Part shown: one piece after another, positions 53,147 to 62,200 of the stretch
Layout of the letters: each line of letters opens with the position of its first letter
Numbering within the stretch: position 1 is the first letter of the stretch
Source: Leisingera sp. ANG-Vp
Lineage (GTDB): Bacteria > Pseudomonadota > Alphaproteobacteria > Rhodobacterales > Rhodobacteraceae
Assembly: GCF_000813725.1 (NCBI RefSeq)
Contig: NZ_JWLD01000063.1
Span: 1 to 64,000, forward strand
Length of the DNA: 64,000 bases
Direction: 5' to 3'
Position numbers and translations under genes: made by a program
The notes under the pieces: model-generated
The model's input: the letters and a program-made list of their open reading frames with translations, nothing else
Told to the model about the DNA's origin: nothing
Database searches by the model: none

Positions 53147-54373
53147 TCACAGCTTCTGGGCTGCTGCCCATTTCTGTGTCACCCGTTCGATTGCGGCCAA
53201 GTATTGCTCATGGCCTTCCACGACAGGCAGAGCAAGGTCGGCTTGTCCTTTCCTGCCGACACGCGCGATCTGAGTGCAGAACCAGCTAAGCACGGCGCCG
53301 CGGGGCAGTTCATCTGCCGGCGGAAAGGTTTCTTCGACTGCCGGCGCCCTGCCGATCTCGCCGGAAAGCAGCTTCGCAGCAAAGCCTGGCTCGGTGATGA
53401 ACGGCCTCCCCATGCCGATCAGGTCGGTCTTGCCGTTTTCAAGTGCGGCGTTCATGACGCTGGCAGAGCGGAAGCCGCCGGTGACCATCAGGGGAATGCT
53501 GAGTGCGTCCTTGATTGCGGCCGCATATTCCAGAAAATATGCTTCCCGCATCTGGGTGGAACCGCTTTTCTTTGCGTGGGAATAGGCTTTGGGCTCTTCA
53601 AAATTGCCGCCGGATATTTCGATGAAGTCCACACCTTCTGCTTCCAGCATCACTGCCACCTGAACAGATTCTTCGTGATCAAAACCGCCTTTCTGGAAGT
53701 CGGACGAGTTCAGCTTGACCGCGACGATGAAGCCCGGCTCAACGGCCGCACGGACTGCCCGCACAACCTCCAGCAGCAGTCGCGCGCGGTTTTCCAGCGC
53801 CGCGCCGCCCCAGCGGTCAGTGCGGGTATTGATCCGCGGCGACAAAGAGGAGCTGAGCAGGTAGCCATGCGCCGCGTGGATTTCGACCCCGTCAAACCCG
53901 GCATCCTGCGCGATCTTTGCAGAAGCAGCATACTTGCGGAGAAGCTCCGGGATTTGCTCTTCGGTCAGCGGCGCCGGTTTGCCGTAGCCGGGCAGATCAA
54001 GGCGGACATCTGAAATCGAGGTTGGATGCGGGTTGACGATTTCCGGTGTTTGCCGTCCTGCATGGGCAAGCTGGACCAGAAAGGCCGCGCCGCCGCTTTT
54101 GCCAGCGGCTACAAGCGCGTCAACTTTCCGCATGTCTGTATGTTCATCCAGCACGAAGTTTCCAGCGTGTTCCAGATGCTTCCGGTCGACCGGAGTGTTG
54201 CCAGTGATGATGACGCCCGCACCGCCGGCCCCCCATTGCGCAAAGAGGCTGATAAGCGCCTGAGACGGATTGTTGTACGCGTCAGCCAGCGCCTCTGACA
54301 TGGCGGACTTTACGATGCGGTTCCGGAGCGTGACGCCGTTGGGCAGCGTGAGCGGGTCATTGATGCTGGTCAT
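53147..54373 (-). CDS. NADH:flavin oxidoreductase (Old Yellow Enzyme family)
   Basis: A 408-residue FMN TIM-barrel. Substrate-binding His pair is in IHAAHGYLLSSSLSP, then NTRTDRWGG, VAVKLNSSDF and VTGGFRS/GMGRPFI for FMN phosphate. Such enzymes reduce activated C=C bonds in enones and electrophiles. No Fe-S domain is present. AAGGAGG precedes the ATG. It follows a paralogue and an ArsR gene. Confidence 0.92.
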   Translation of the reverse strand: MTSINDPLTLPNGVTLRNRIVKSAMSEALADAYNNPSQALISLFAQWGAGGAGVIITGNTPVDRKHLEHAGNFVLDEHTDMRKVDALVAAGKSGGAAFLVQLAHAGRQTPEIVNPHPTSISDVRLDLPGYGKPAPLTEEQIPELLRKYAASAKIAQDAGFDGVEIHAAHGYLLSSSLSPRINTRTDRWGGAALENRARLLLEVVRAVRAAVEPGFIVAVKLNSSDFQKGGFDHEESVQVAVMLEAEGVDFIEISGGNFEEPKAYSHAKKSGSTQMREAYFLEYAAAIKDALSIPLMVTGGFRSASVMNAALENGKTDLIGMGRPFITEPGFAAKLLSGEIGRAPAVEETFPPADELPRGAVLSWFCTQIARVGRKGQADLALPVVEGHEQYLAAIERVTQKWAAAQKL

Positions 54374-54445
54374 TTCAGATCCTCCTTGAGGTCAATTAGG
54401 AAATTCAGGGCTGCGCCGTAGGCGGCTGGCCTGGCCGGTTACGGG

Positions 54446-55681
54446 TTACAGGGGAGGGGAAAGCGGGAACTTCTTGCGCCATCTGATGGCGCGCTCATCG
54501 TCGCGCGCGTTGTAGAGGCGCATGGCTTCATGCGCGTCCATCGAGAACGCCTTGTCGGTGTCGGTTCCCAGTGCATTGATCCGCATCGTGTACCAGGCCG
54601 TGACCCCGCCGTGCGGCGGTGCCTCGAAGCGCGGAAACTGCGGATTGCTGCCGTCGCCATACAGCCAGGTGTTCGCCAGATCCGGCATCAGCACATTGGC
54701 ACGGGCCAGCCCGCACATGTCCGCCGCGCCGCTGGCCACTGCCTCTGCCGCGTGGTCGCGGGTTTCAAATCCGCCGGTCAGCTGCAGCGGCTTTTTCGTT
54801 GCCCCGCGGGCGCGGCGCGCGAACTCGATGAAATAGGGGCCTCCGGAGGAGGGGGCGTCCGAGCTTGCCTTGGCACCCGGGAAATAGGTGCCGCCACTGA
54901 TGTCGATCAGATCGATCGAGGTGTCATCAAGCATGCGCACAACTTCATAGGCGTCATCTTCGGTCAGGCCGCCCTCCAGTTTGTCGGTCGAGTTGAATTT
55001 GATGCTGACCGGATACGCGGGTCCGACGGCCGCGCGGATCGCATCGATAATCATCACGAAGATCTGCGCGCGCGCTTCGATAGAGCCGCCAAACCTGTCG
55101 GTGCGCTTGTTGAACAGCGGCGAGATGAACTGGCTTAGCAGGAAGCCGTGGCCGGCATGGATCTGAACGCCGGGGAAGCCGGTTTCCTTGGCAAAGACCG
55201 CCGCCTGCGCATAGATCGCAGGCAATGCCTCGATTTCCTCAACCGAAAGCCCGCCGCAGGAAAAACCGGGCAGTTCAAGCGCCGACGGGCCTTTGGGGCG
55301 GCTGATCGGCGGATGGGCAAGGGCACCGCAATGGCTGAGCTGCGGCCACAGTTGCGCCCCATGCGCAAGGGTGCGGTCTATCAGGGACTTCAGTGCGTTG
55401 CGGTTGCTTTGGGGGCCAAACACCAGATTGCCGGGCTTTTCCGGGTAGTCCGGAAAAATCTGCACTTCGCCAATGATCGCCAAGGCCACGCCGCCTTCAG
55501 CCCATCTTTCGTAAAGGCGGGCCTGTGCTCCGGTGGAGTCGCCTTCGCCATCCGCAAGCGAATCCGACATGGCAGTCTTTGTGATGCGGTTTTTCAGCAC
55601 GATTCCGCAGGGCAGTTCCAGCGGGCTTCTCAAAACGTGGTGACGCGGGGGCGCTTCAGTTGCGGACGTGTGAGTTCCCAT
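54446..55681 (-). CDS. NADH:flavin oxidoreductase (Old Yellow Enzyme family), paralogue
   Basis: A 411-residue OYE-like protein. His pair in IHAGHGFLLSQFISPLFN, then NKRTDRFGG, SIKFNSTDKLEGG, LTGGFETRD and CGLARANVLMPD. It is related to the next gene but distinctly diverged. GGAGAG lies before ATG 55681. A dyad matching the arsR operator lies just upstream at 55698-55719. Confidence 0.92.
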   Translation of the reverse strand: MGTHTSATEAPPRHHVLRSPLELPCGIVLKNRITKTAMSDSLADGEGDSTGAQARLYERWAEGGVALAIIGEVQIFPDYPEKPGNLVFGPQSNRNALKSLIDRTLAHGAQLWPQLSHCGALAHPPISRPKGPSALELPGFSCGGLSVEEIEALPAIYAQAAVFAKETGFPGVQIHAGHGFLLSQFISPLFNKRTDRFGGSIEARAQIFVMIIDAIRAAVGPAYPVSIKFNSTDKLEGGLTEDDAYEVVRMLDDTSIDLIDISGGTYFPGAKASSDAPSSGGPYFIEFARRARGATKKPLQLTGGFETRDHAAEAVASGAADMCGLARANVLMPDLANTWLYGDGSNPQFPRFEAPPHGGVTAWYTMRINALGTDTDKAFSMDAHEAMRLYNARDDERAIRWRKKFPLSPPL

Positions 55682-55697
55682 TTCTCTCTCCATTCTG

Positions 55698-55719
55698 AAT
55701 ATCTCGAATTCTCGATATT
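55698..55719. promoter_or_regulatory. Operator-like dyad upstream of the first OYE gene
   Basis: AATATC (55698-55703) and GATATT (55714-55719) form a 6-bp dyad. It contains TCTCGATAT (55710-55718), the reverse complement of ATATCGAGA at the arsR start. This points to control by the adjacent ArsR protein. Confidence 0.6.
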
Positions 55720-55754
55720 GAAGCCCGGATGCGGGCCGCTGCTATGCCGGCTGC

Positions 55755-56069
55755 TCAGTTGCCGGCCTGGGACAGCTCGCTGCCCATCAGAGCCAGGAAT
55801 TGCTGGATAGCCTCTTCGTCGCGGCGGTAGAATGTCCACTGCCCATGCCGCTCGGACTTTACCAGGCCGGCCGCCTTCAGGTGCCCCATGTAGGTTGAGA
55901 TCGTCGACTGCGACAGGTTCGCCTTCTCCTGGATGTAGCCTACGCAAACGCCGTCCAGATCCGCATGTTCCGGCAGGGCGGGCGGGAAGTTGGAACGATC
56001 CTTGAGCCAGGCCAGAATCTGGCGCCGCACAGGGTTGTTCAGGGCTGCTATCGCTTTTTCAATCTCCAT
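55755..56069 (-). CDS. ArsR-family transcriptional regulator
   Basis: A 104-residue winged-helix protein (ALNNPVRRQILAWLKD, then LSQSTISTYMGHLKAAGLVKSERHGQWTFYRR). It has one Cys in DGVCVGYIQ and no metal-binding CVC motif in the recognition helix, so it may sense electrophiles or redox state rather than metal. ATG 56069 lies inside an ATATCGAGA/TATCGCGATA operator-like sequence. It probably represses itself and the two OYE genes. Confidence 0.9.
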   Translation of the reverse strand: MEIEKAIAALNNPVRRQILAWLKDRSNFPPALPEHADLDGVCVGYIQEKANLSQSTISTYMGHLKAAGLVKSERHGQWTFYRRDEEAIQQFLALMGSELSQAGN

Positions 56070-56088
56070 ATATCGAGATATCGCGATA
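56070..56088. promoter_or_regulatory. Operator-like sequence upstream of arsR
   Basis: ATATCGAGATATCGCGATA contains ATATCGAGA (56070-56078), matching the OYE dyad, and the perfect palindrome TATCGCGATA (56079-56088). Confidence 0.6.
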
Positions 56089-56299
56089 AACGTTAGATTC
56101 GTCAACCCTGTCTTTTGCGGCTGCAGTAAAAATCTCAGGCGGGGAAGCTATGGGTTCGAAATGCCCGTTCAGGTCATCACAGCGGATGCTTGGATCTCAG
56201 GACCCATTGACCTGCGTGTGACTGAACAAGTTGATGACAGGTCCAAGTAGACACTCATCTCGAATAGCCGAGTTTCCCGTTCTCTTGCGGCAAGCAGAG

Positions 56300-57688
56300 C
56301 TATTGGGCAGCACTCATCAGTTCGCGCAGTATCGTTACATGAGTGTTTTCGGTCATCTGGCTGACGTTGAACCGTAGAAATGAGTTCTTGGATTGAGTGG
56401 GGCTGAAGACATTCCCGGGAGCGAAGACAACGTTATGCTGGAGGCCTGCCCGAGCGACCTTTGCAGCATCCTTTCCGTCGGGAAGCTCACACCAAAGATA
56501 AAACCCGCCTCTAGGCATCACAAAAGGCCTTATGCCCAAAGTGGCCAGCTCAGTCATGGAGTTTGCGCGGGCTCGATCCAGCTTATCCCTGAGCGCCTCC
56601 ATATGTTTGCGATAGCTGCCATCGGTGAGTGCCGAGTACAGCAACTCTGAAACCGTCGGGCTGGGGCCGCCGAAGCTGGTTGCGACCTGAAGGTCGGTCA
56701 GGGCCGCAATCCAATCCGGACGCGCGGCTATGTAACCGCAGCGCAGCGATGCTGACAGAGTCTTCGAGAAGCTCCCTATCGTGAGAACCCGGTTCAGCCC
56801 ATCCAGTGAGGCGAGGCGCGGCGACAGATTGGGTTCAAACTCAGAGAAGATGGCATCCTCTACAATGCGCAAATCATAGGCTTCGGCCAACGACAGCACA
56901 CGGTGCGCAGTTGCTGCAGCGATTGTCGCGCCTGTTGGATTATGCAGCGCCGAGTTGGTCAGATAGAGCCGTGGGCGCTCTTTTCTAAGCACGCTTTCGA
57001 ATACGGCAAGGTCGGGGCCGCTGGGGGTGTAGGGGACACTGACAATGGTGATCTGATGCGCTCTCAGCAGAGCCTGAAAGTTAAAATAGCACGGATCGTC
57101 CACCAAAACCGTATCACCTGGCTTGAGCAGCAGTCTGCAAATCAAGTCCAGCGCCTGCGATCCCGAGTTCGTAAGCAAAACAGTGTCGGGGCCAAGTTCA
57201 ATACCTTGGCCGCATAGCATCCGTGCCACATGCCCGCGAAGGCCGGAATGTCCCTGTGCGCTGCAGTAATCCGTGAGCAAACTTCCTTCACTGCGTGCCA
57301 CACGGCGCATGGCGCGCCGAAGCGACTCGACAGGCATCCAATCAGCCGGCATCCAGCCGCATCCGGGCTTTGCCATGTTATCTCCGGCATCAATAGATTG
57401 CCGGGCCACCCACAGCGGATCAATTTCCCGCTCAAGCTGCGGCCCGGTCTGCGACACGACGAATGGCTGAACACGGTCCGCTACAAAAAAACCAGAGCCG
57501 CGCCGGGCAAAAATTACCCCTTCAGCAGCTAGGACATCATAGGCCTCTACTACTGTCGATGGTGATACTCCCAGCCGGGAAGCAAGGCCCCGCACCGAAG
57601 GCAGTTTGTCGCCTGAACCAAGCACACGGGACCGGATACGGCGCCTGATATGCTCCATCACAAGGGTGCGGCGGGTTGCTAAGGCCAT
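56300..57688 (-). CDS. MocR-type regulator (GntR helix-turn-helix plus aminotransferase domain)
   Basis: A 462-residue protein. Residues 5-75 are a GntR wHTH (GDKLPSVRGLASRLGVSPSTV). The rest is a fold-type I aminotransferase-like domain with PLP Lys in GSFSKTLSASL, and YLTNSALHNPTG and NSGSQALDL typical of the family. MocR proteins bind PLP and an amine effector to regulate a neighbouring gene, here likely the divergent DMT transporter. Confidence 0.92.
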   Translation of the reverse strand: MALATRRTLVMEHIRRRIRSRVLGSGDKLPSVRGLASRLGVSPSTVVEAYDVLAAEGVIFARRGSGFFVADRVQPFVVSQTGPQLEREIDPLWVARQSIDAGDNMAKPGCGWMPADWMPVESLRRAMRRVARSEGSLLTDYCSAQGHSGLRGHVARMLCGQGIELGPDTVLLTNSGSQALDLICRLLLKPGDTVLVDDPCYFNFQALLRAHQITIVSVPYTPSGPDLAVFESVLRKERPRLYLTNSALHNPTGATIAAATAHRVLSLAEAYDLRIVEDAIFSEFEPNLSPRLASLDGLNRVLTIGSFSKTLSASLRCGYIAARPDWIAALTDLQVATSFGGPSPTVSELLYSALTDGSYRKHMEALRDKLDRARANSMTELATLGIRPFVMPRGGFYLWCELPDGKDAAKVARAGLQHNVVFAPGNVFSPTQSKNSFLRFNVSQMTENTHVTILRELMSAAQ

Positions 57689-57721
57689 GTGCGAATTTCT
57701 CTGTGCGGGTCAATTGAGTAA

Positions 57722-57756
57722 TACAGTTTGATGAAATTGTACTGTTCTGTAACTGC
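57722..57756. promoter_or_regulatory. Repeat cluster in the MocR/EamA divergent region
   Basis: TACAGTT (57722-57728), TACTGTT (57740-57746) and TGTAACT (57749-57755) form inverted and direct ACAGT/ACTGT half sites, plausible MocR operators. Confidence 0.4.
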
Positions 57757-57804
57757 ATTTGCCACTTCGTAATAGCTACAAGGTCCAAAAAGGATGTTTC
57801 AGTG

Positions 57805-58665
57805 ATGACCTCTTCATTCTCCGGCTGGGGCAGCGGATTGCTCGGTGTGTTGATCTTCAGTGGATCGCTCCCCGCCACACGGGTGGCCGTTGGCGGTCTG
57901 GATCCGCTCTTTCTGACATCCGCCCGTGCGGTACTGGCTGCCGCACTTGCACTTTTGCTGCTGGCTTTGTTCAAAGAAAAGCAACCATCGCGAGCGGATT
58001 TGAATTCCCTTGTGATTGTGGCTTTCGGCGTGGTGATCGGTTTTCCGCTATTTACAGCCTTGGCCTTGCAGCACATCACAGCCGCGCATTCGATCGTTTT
58101 TATCGGCCTCTTGCCGTTGGCCACCGCTGCCTTTGGTGTGCTGAGGGGCGGAGAGCGCCCGGCCGGATTGTTCTGGGTGTTCTCCGTCTTGGGCAGTGCG
58201 GCAGTTGTTGGCTTTGCGCTAAGCCAAAGCGCTGATGCGTCGCTTATCGGTGACGGCCTGATGGTCGCAGCTATCCTCGCATGCGGGTTGGGCTACGCGG
58301 AAGGAGCACAGCTGTCGCGGCAACTGGGCGGGTGGCAGGTAATCTCCTGGGCGCTTGTCCTTTCCCTGCCGTTTATGGCTGTTTTAGCGGCTTTGTCATG
58401 GCCAGCCACATTGAGCGGGCTGAGCTTCCAGGTCTGGCTCAGTCTCGGCTATGTCTCGGTCTTTTCGATGCTGGTGGGGTTTGTCTTCTGGTATCGCGGT
58501 CTAGCACTGGGGGGCACAGCAGGTGTCGGGCAGCTGCAGCTCCTTCAGCCGTTCTTTGGCCTGATCCTCGCAGCGGTCTTGCTGGCAGAGCCGATTGCTT
58601 CATCCATGATCAGGGTCACGATCTTTGTGGTGATATGCGTGGCAGGGGCTAAACGCTTCTCCTGA
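57805..58665 (+). CDS. EamA-family (DMT) transporter
   Basis: A 286-residue inner-membrane protein with ten helices from two EamA repeats (ILVFSG..., then LGYAEGAQLSRQLGG and QPFFGLILAAVLLAEPI). Such proteins export metabolites or amino acids. AAGGA lies before the ATG. It is divergent from the MocR regulator, which probably controls it. Confidence 0.9.
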   Translation: MTSSFSGWGSGLLGVLIFSGSLPATRVAVGGLDPLFLTSARAVLAAALALLLLALFKEKQPSRADLNSLVIVAFGVVIGFPLFTALALQHITAAHSIVFIGLLPLATAAFGVLRGGERPAGLFWVFSVLGSAAVVGFALSQSADASLIGDGLMVAAILACGLGYAEGAQLSRQLGGWQVISWALVLSLPFMAVLAALSWPATLSGLSFQVWLSLGYVSVFSMLVGFVFWYRGLALGGTAGVGQLQLLQPFFGLILAAVLLAEPIASSMIRVTIFVVICVAGAKRFS

Positions 58666-58790
58666 TGGCCTACAGGCGGAAAACAGTCGGTTCGCAGGTT
58701 TTTAAAGAGTTGCTGTTCCGTGCCGTCAGCCCCGGAGGAGGCGTTCGGTTTGCGGCCGTTCGATGGTCCGGCCGGCTCTGGCTGAGTAAG

Positions 58791-58831
58791 CTCGCCATTG
58801 AAACTCCCCGGTAGGCTGCTTCAATGGCGAG
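58791..58831. repeat. 12-bp perfect inverted repeat
   Basis: CTCGCCATTGAA (58791-58802) pairs with TTCAATGGCGAG (58820-58831). It lies 126 bases after the EamA stop. No T-run follows in either direction. Confidence 0.6.
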
Positions 58832-58965
58832 GAGCCGCATCTTTTGCCTGTGAGGCCTGCTGCAAAGGTGCCGGGTTTGCATTCTATTGAAGCATGCTCT
58901 TGGCACTTCGTGCCCCTATTGGCCGCTTTTTCATCAGCCAAAAGCAAGCGGTGCTGTGCTCTATA

Positions 58966-59021
58966 CCAAAGGTTTATGCGCTCCATGCCAATGGTTTATT
59001 CGCTTCAGTACTTGGTTTATT
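58966..59021. repeat. Three helically phased direct repeats upstream of the RTX gene
   Basis: GGTTTAT occurs at 58971, 58993 and 59014. The first two share GGTTTATnCGCTnCA and a preceding CCAA. Spacings of 22 and 21 bases place the sites on one face of the helix. Confidence 0.7.
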
Positions 59022-59231
59022 GCGGCCGCGCCGGGCCCTGTGGCAGGTGTGTTGACGACGGTGCAGAAGCACCGCGGGTGCAGTGCTGAGGCAGGGCGCT
59101 AGGCAGAGAACAAGCCAAGCTGAATATTATGACAAGGCGCTTTTGGGGCGCCTTATTTTGTCTGCGGTGCAAGCGTTCTCTGATCACAACGGATGATGTC
59201 CCGCAACGCCGGGCAGCGCAGGAGAGAACGG

Positions 59232-62200
59232 GTGGTCAAAACTGTCACGACGGATGCCGGAGCCTTTGCGGTTTACGAAGCCTATCTGCGGGCAGCCGAA
59301 GGCGGCAGCGAGCCTCTGCTGGATCTGAGCGATGCAGGTTTTTACGGCAGCAGCGGCAAGGGAATGACCGCGGCCCAGATGCAGCAGGAAAACATCGATA
59401 TCTCAGCGGCGCTGCTGGCTGGCGAGCAAGGGTACGGCGGTGCCAACCCGCTGTCGGTGGAGGCCGTCAGCCAGATCGCGGACTCGCTGCTGGCGCAGGT
59501 CAACCAGGTTTCCGGCCTGACGGCAGAGCCCAATGCCAATTTCACCGATGCCGAACTGCAGGCGCGGGCGGACCAGCTGTCCGCCGACATGCTGGCGGAG
59601 TTCCAGGCGCAGATTGCGGCCAATCCCGCCGTCGAAGTGGTGTTGCCCAGTACGCCGGAGCAGGAAGCCCAATTCAACCAGGGCGTGGCCAACGCAATTA
59701 AGGATCTCGCCGATGCGCGGAGCTTCTTTCAAAAGCTCGCGGCAGGCGATACCAGCCCCGAAGTGATCGGGCTGACGGTTGCGGCGGCAGTAAAAACGGC
59801 GACCAGCATTCTGGCGGTTCTGCCGCTGCCTCCGGCAGCCAAGGCGGCGGTAAACATCGTCAACTTTGCCACCTACCTGGCACCAGGCATTGCTGCAGCG
59901 GTGAAAGGCGATGGCGATCCTGCCACATTGCTGACCATTGGCCTGCAGATGGCGGCCTCGGTTTTGAGCTGGGGGGTGTCCGACTATTTCTTCGACTATA
60001 TTGCCCCGATCATTGTTTCGGCGGCTGCCAACGCCGAAATGGGAGCCGACGGCCTGATCGACCTGTCGCCGACAGCGATTACTCAGGGGCTGGTCGAAGC
60101 GGCGGTGCATGACAACGGCGGCACCCTGCCGGACTGGTGGTACACAGCAACCGGCGGCAACAGCGGAAGTTTCGATCAAACCTATCAAAAAGCGCAGGCA
60201 ATTGCGGATGCATATGGCGGATTTGACAGCGGCAGCTTCATGGCCGGGCTGTCGGCGCAGATCCGGGCGCAATACGGCAGCTATGGGAAGTATTATCAGG
60301 AACTGACGCTGGACTTAAATTCCAACCTGGGCGCGACACGGTATTACTTTGCGTACAACGGGGTTTGGGAAACCCGGCCGATTTTCTCTGCATCAAACGT
60401 CATTTTTCCGGGCGTAGACCCCAACACCACCAATCCTTGGGACCTGATCCGCGTCATCAATGGGCCCACCGCGATCAACGGCGGATTGTACATTCTGGAA
60501 AAGGACACCGCTGTTTTCACCACCAGCGATAATGTGGACATCGTGTACGCGCCGGCCGGGCGGCCGGTCAATCTGCTGGCGGGCGATGACACGTTCAACT
60601 TTGCCCAGGATGCCGCGGGCGGAACCGGCGTCAGCCCCTATTACCAGACTGTCACCGCCGGGCTGATTGACGGCGGCGGCGGTTTTGACACCATGAGCCT
60701 CACCGGGCTGACCGAAGGCAATGCCAAGGGCTACACCGGTGACATGGCGATCACCCATAACACTGTGGGGTATGTCAGAGGCCCGTTTTACGGGCTGGAC
60801 GCATCAAACTTCCGCACAATTGCCACCCATCAGAATTTCGAGGAATTCCACACCAGCAACCTGCGCCTGTTCGACATGCGCCAGTCCGCCCATGCGGTGA
60901 AACTGGTCACAGAGAACGCGTTTGACGGCGTTTCACACGCTGATGTTTTCGGGTCGGCGTTTGGCGACACGCTGATCATCGACACCGGCCGCAGCGTAAC
61001 AGCGCGGGTGACGCTTTGGCAGGGGGAGGTCACTTCGGTCAGCTATGGCGACAACAGCAACCAGCTGGTTTCGGTCGATGCAGGCGCCGGCCACGACTAT
61101 GTGGCGGGCGAGCTGGTCAACGGCGCGGCCTATCAGGGCGGAGCGGGCGTGGATACGTTTGAGATCTTGACGCCGGACGTCAACCGCGCGCCAGAACCCG
61201 GTGTCATTGCCAACACCTATTTTGTGACCTCTCTGGACCTGGAAACCGGGGCCACATGGATGCGGGCCCACGCGGTGGGGAACTCAATCCACACCTGGAT
61301 CACCACGCCGCATTATGACGTTTTGGTGCATACCGACACCACGGCGACCGTTCAGGGGTTCGAATGGGCCGTTGGCAGCCAGTACAGCGATATCATTTAT
61401 GCGCAGAACGCCGGTTCCCGCATCCGCGGCCAGGCGGGTAATGATACACTGCACGGGCGCGATGGCCGGGATCAGCTCTATGGCGGCGACGGCCATGACT
61501 CGCTGCTTGGCGGCGGCGGCAGCGACCGGCTGCAGGGCGGCACCGGCAACGACACGCTGGACGGCGGCGCAGGCCGCGACGTCATCCTTGGCGGCGGCGG
61601 CAATGACGTCATCACCGACCTGCAGGGCGCCAACCTGATTTCCGGCGGAGCAAGCAATGACAGCATCACGACGGGGGATGCGGCGAACGAGATCTTTGGC
61701 GGTGACGGGTATGATACCATCACTGCCGGCAACGGCGGCAACACGATCTCTGGCGGCGCAGGCAATGACCGCATCACCACCGGCAGCGGCAACGACAGTG
61801 TCGATCTCGGCGCGGGAGTGGATGAAGTCTTTGCCGGAGCAGGTGACGACACTGTCACTGACAGCTGGGGTCCTGGCGCTCTGGTTTCGTATTACGACCG
61901 TCTAACATTTCAGCCTGTGTACCGCAGTGCCACCGTGGATGGCGGCGAAGGGTACGATGTTCTGACCCTGGACATGACAGGCTCTTCGATGGTTTTTGCC
62001 GACATCGGCACTTTCCAGTCCGCCAGCTTTTCCTACGATTTTGTCACTGGCGTCAGCCAAGGCACTCTGCCCACCAGCTATGTCAATTTCGAGGAAATCC
62101 ATCTGACCGGCGGCAATATCACCGTCGATATGGTGGACTGGCTGGATTATGAGCCGGATTTCCGGCCGTCGATCGCAGGCCATGCGCTCGACAACGCCAT

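Larger units (their letters stand above)
58666..59231. other. Regulatory-looking leader region of the RTX gene
   Basis: 566 bases without a gene. They hold a 12-bp perfect inverted repeat (58791-58802 with 58820-58831, 17-base loop), three direct repeats of GGTTTAT at 58971, 58993 and 59014, a hairpin AAGGCGC/GCGCCTT (59134-59140 with 59148-59154) with TTATTTT behind it, and AGGAGAG (59220-59226) as ribosome site of the next gene. Confidence 0.7.
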
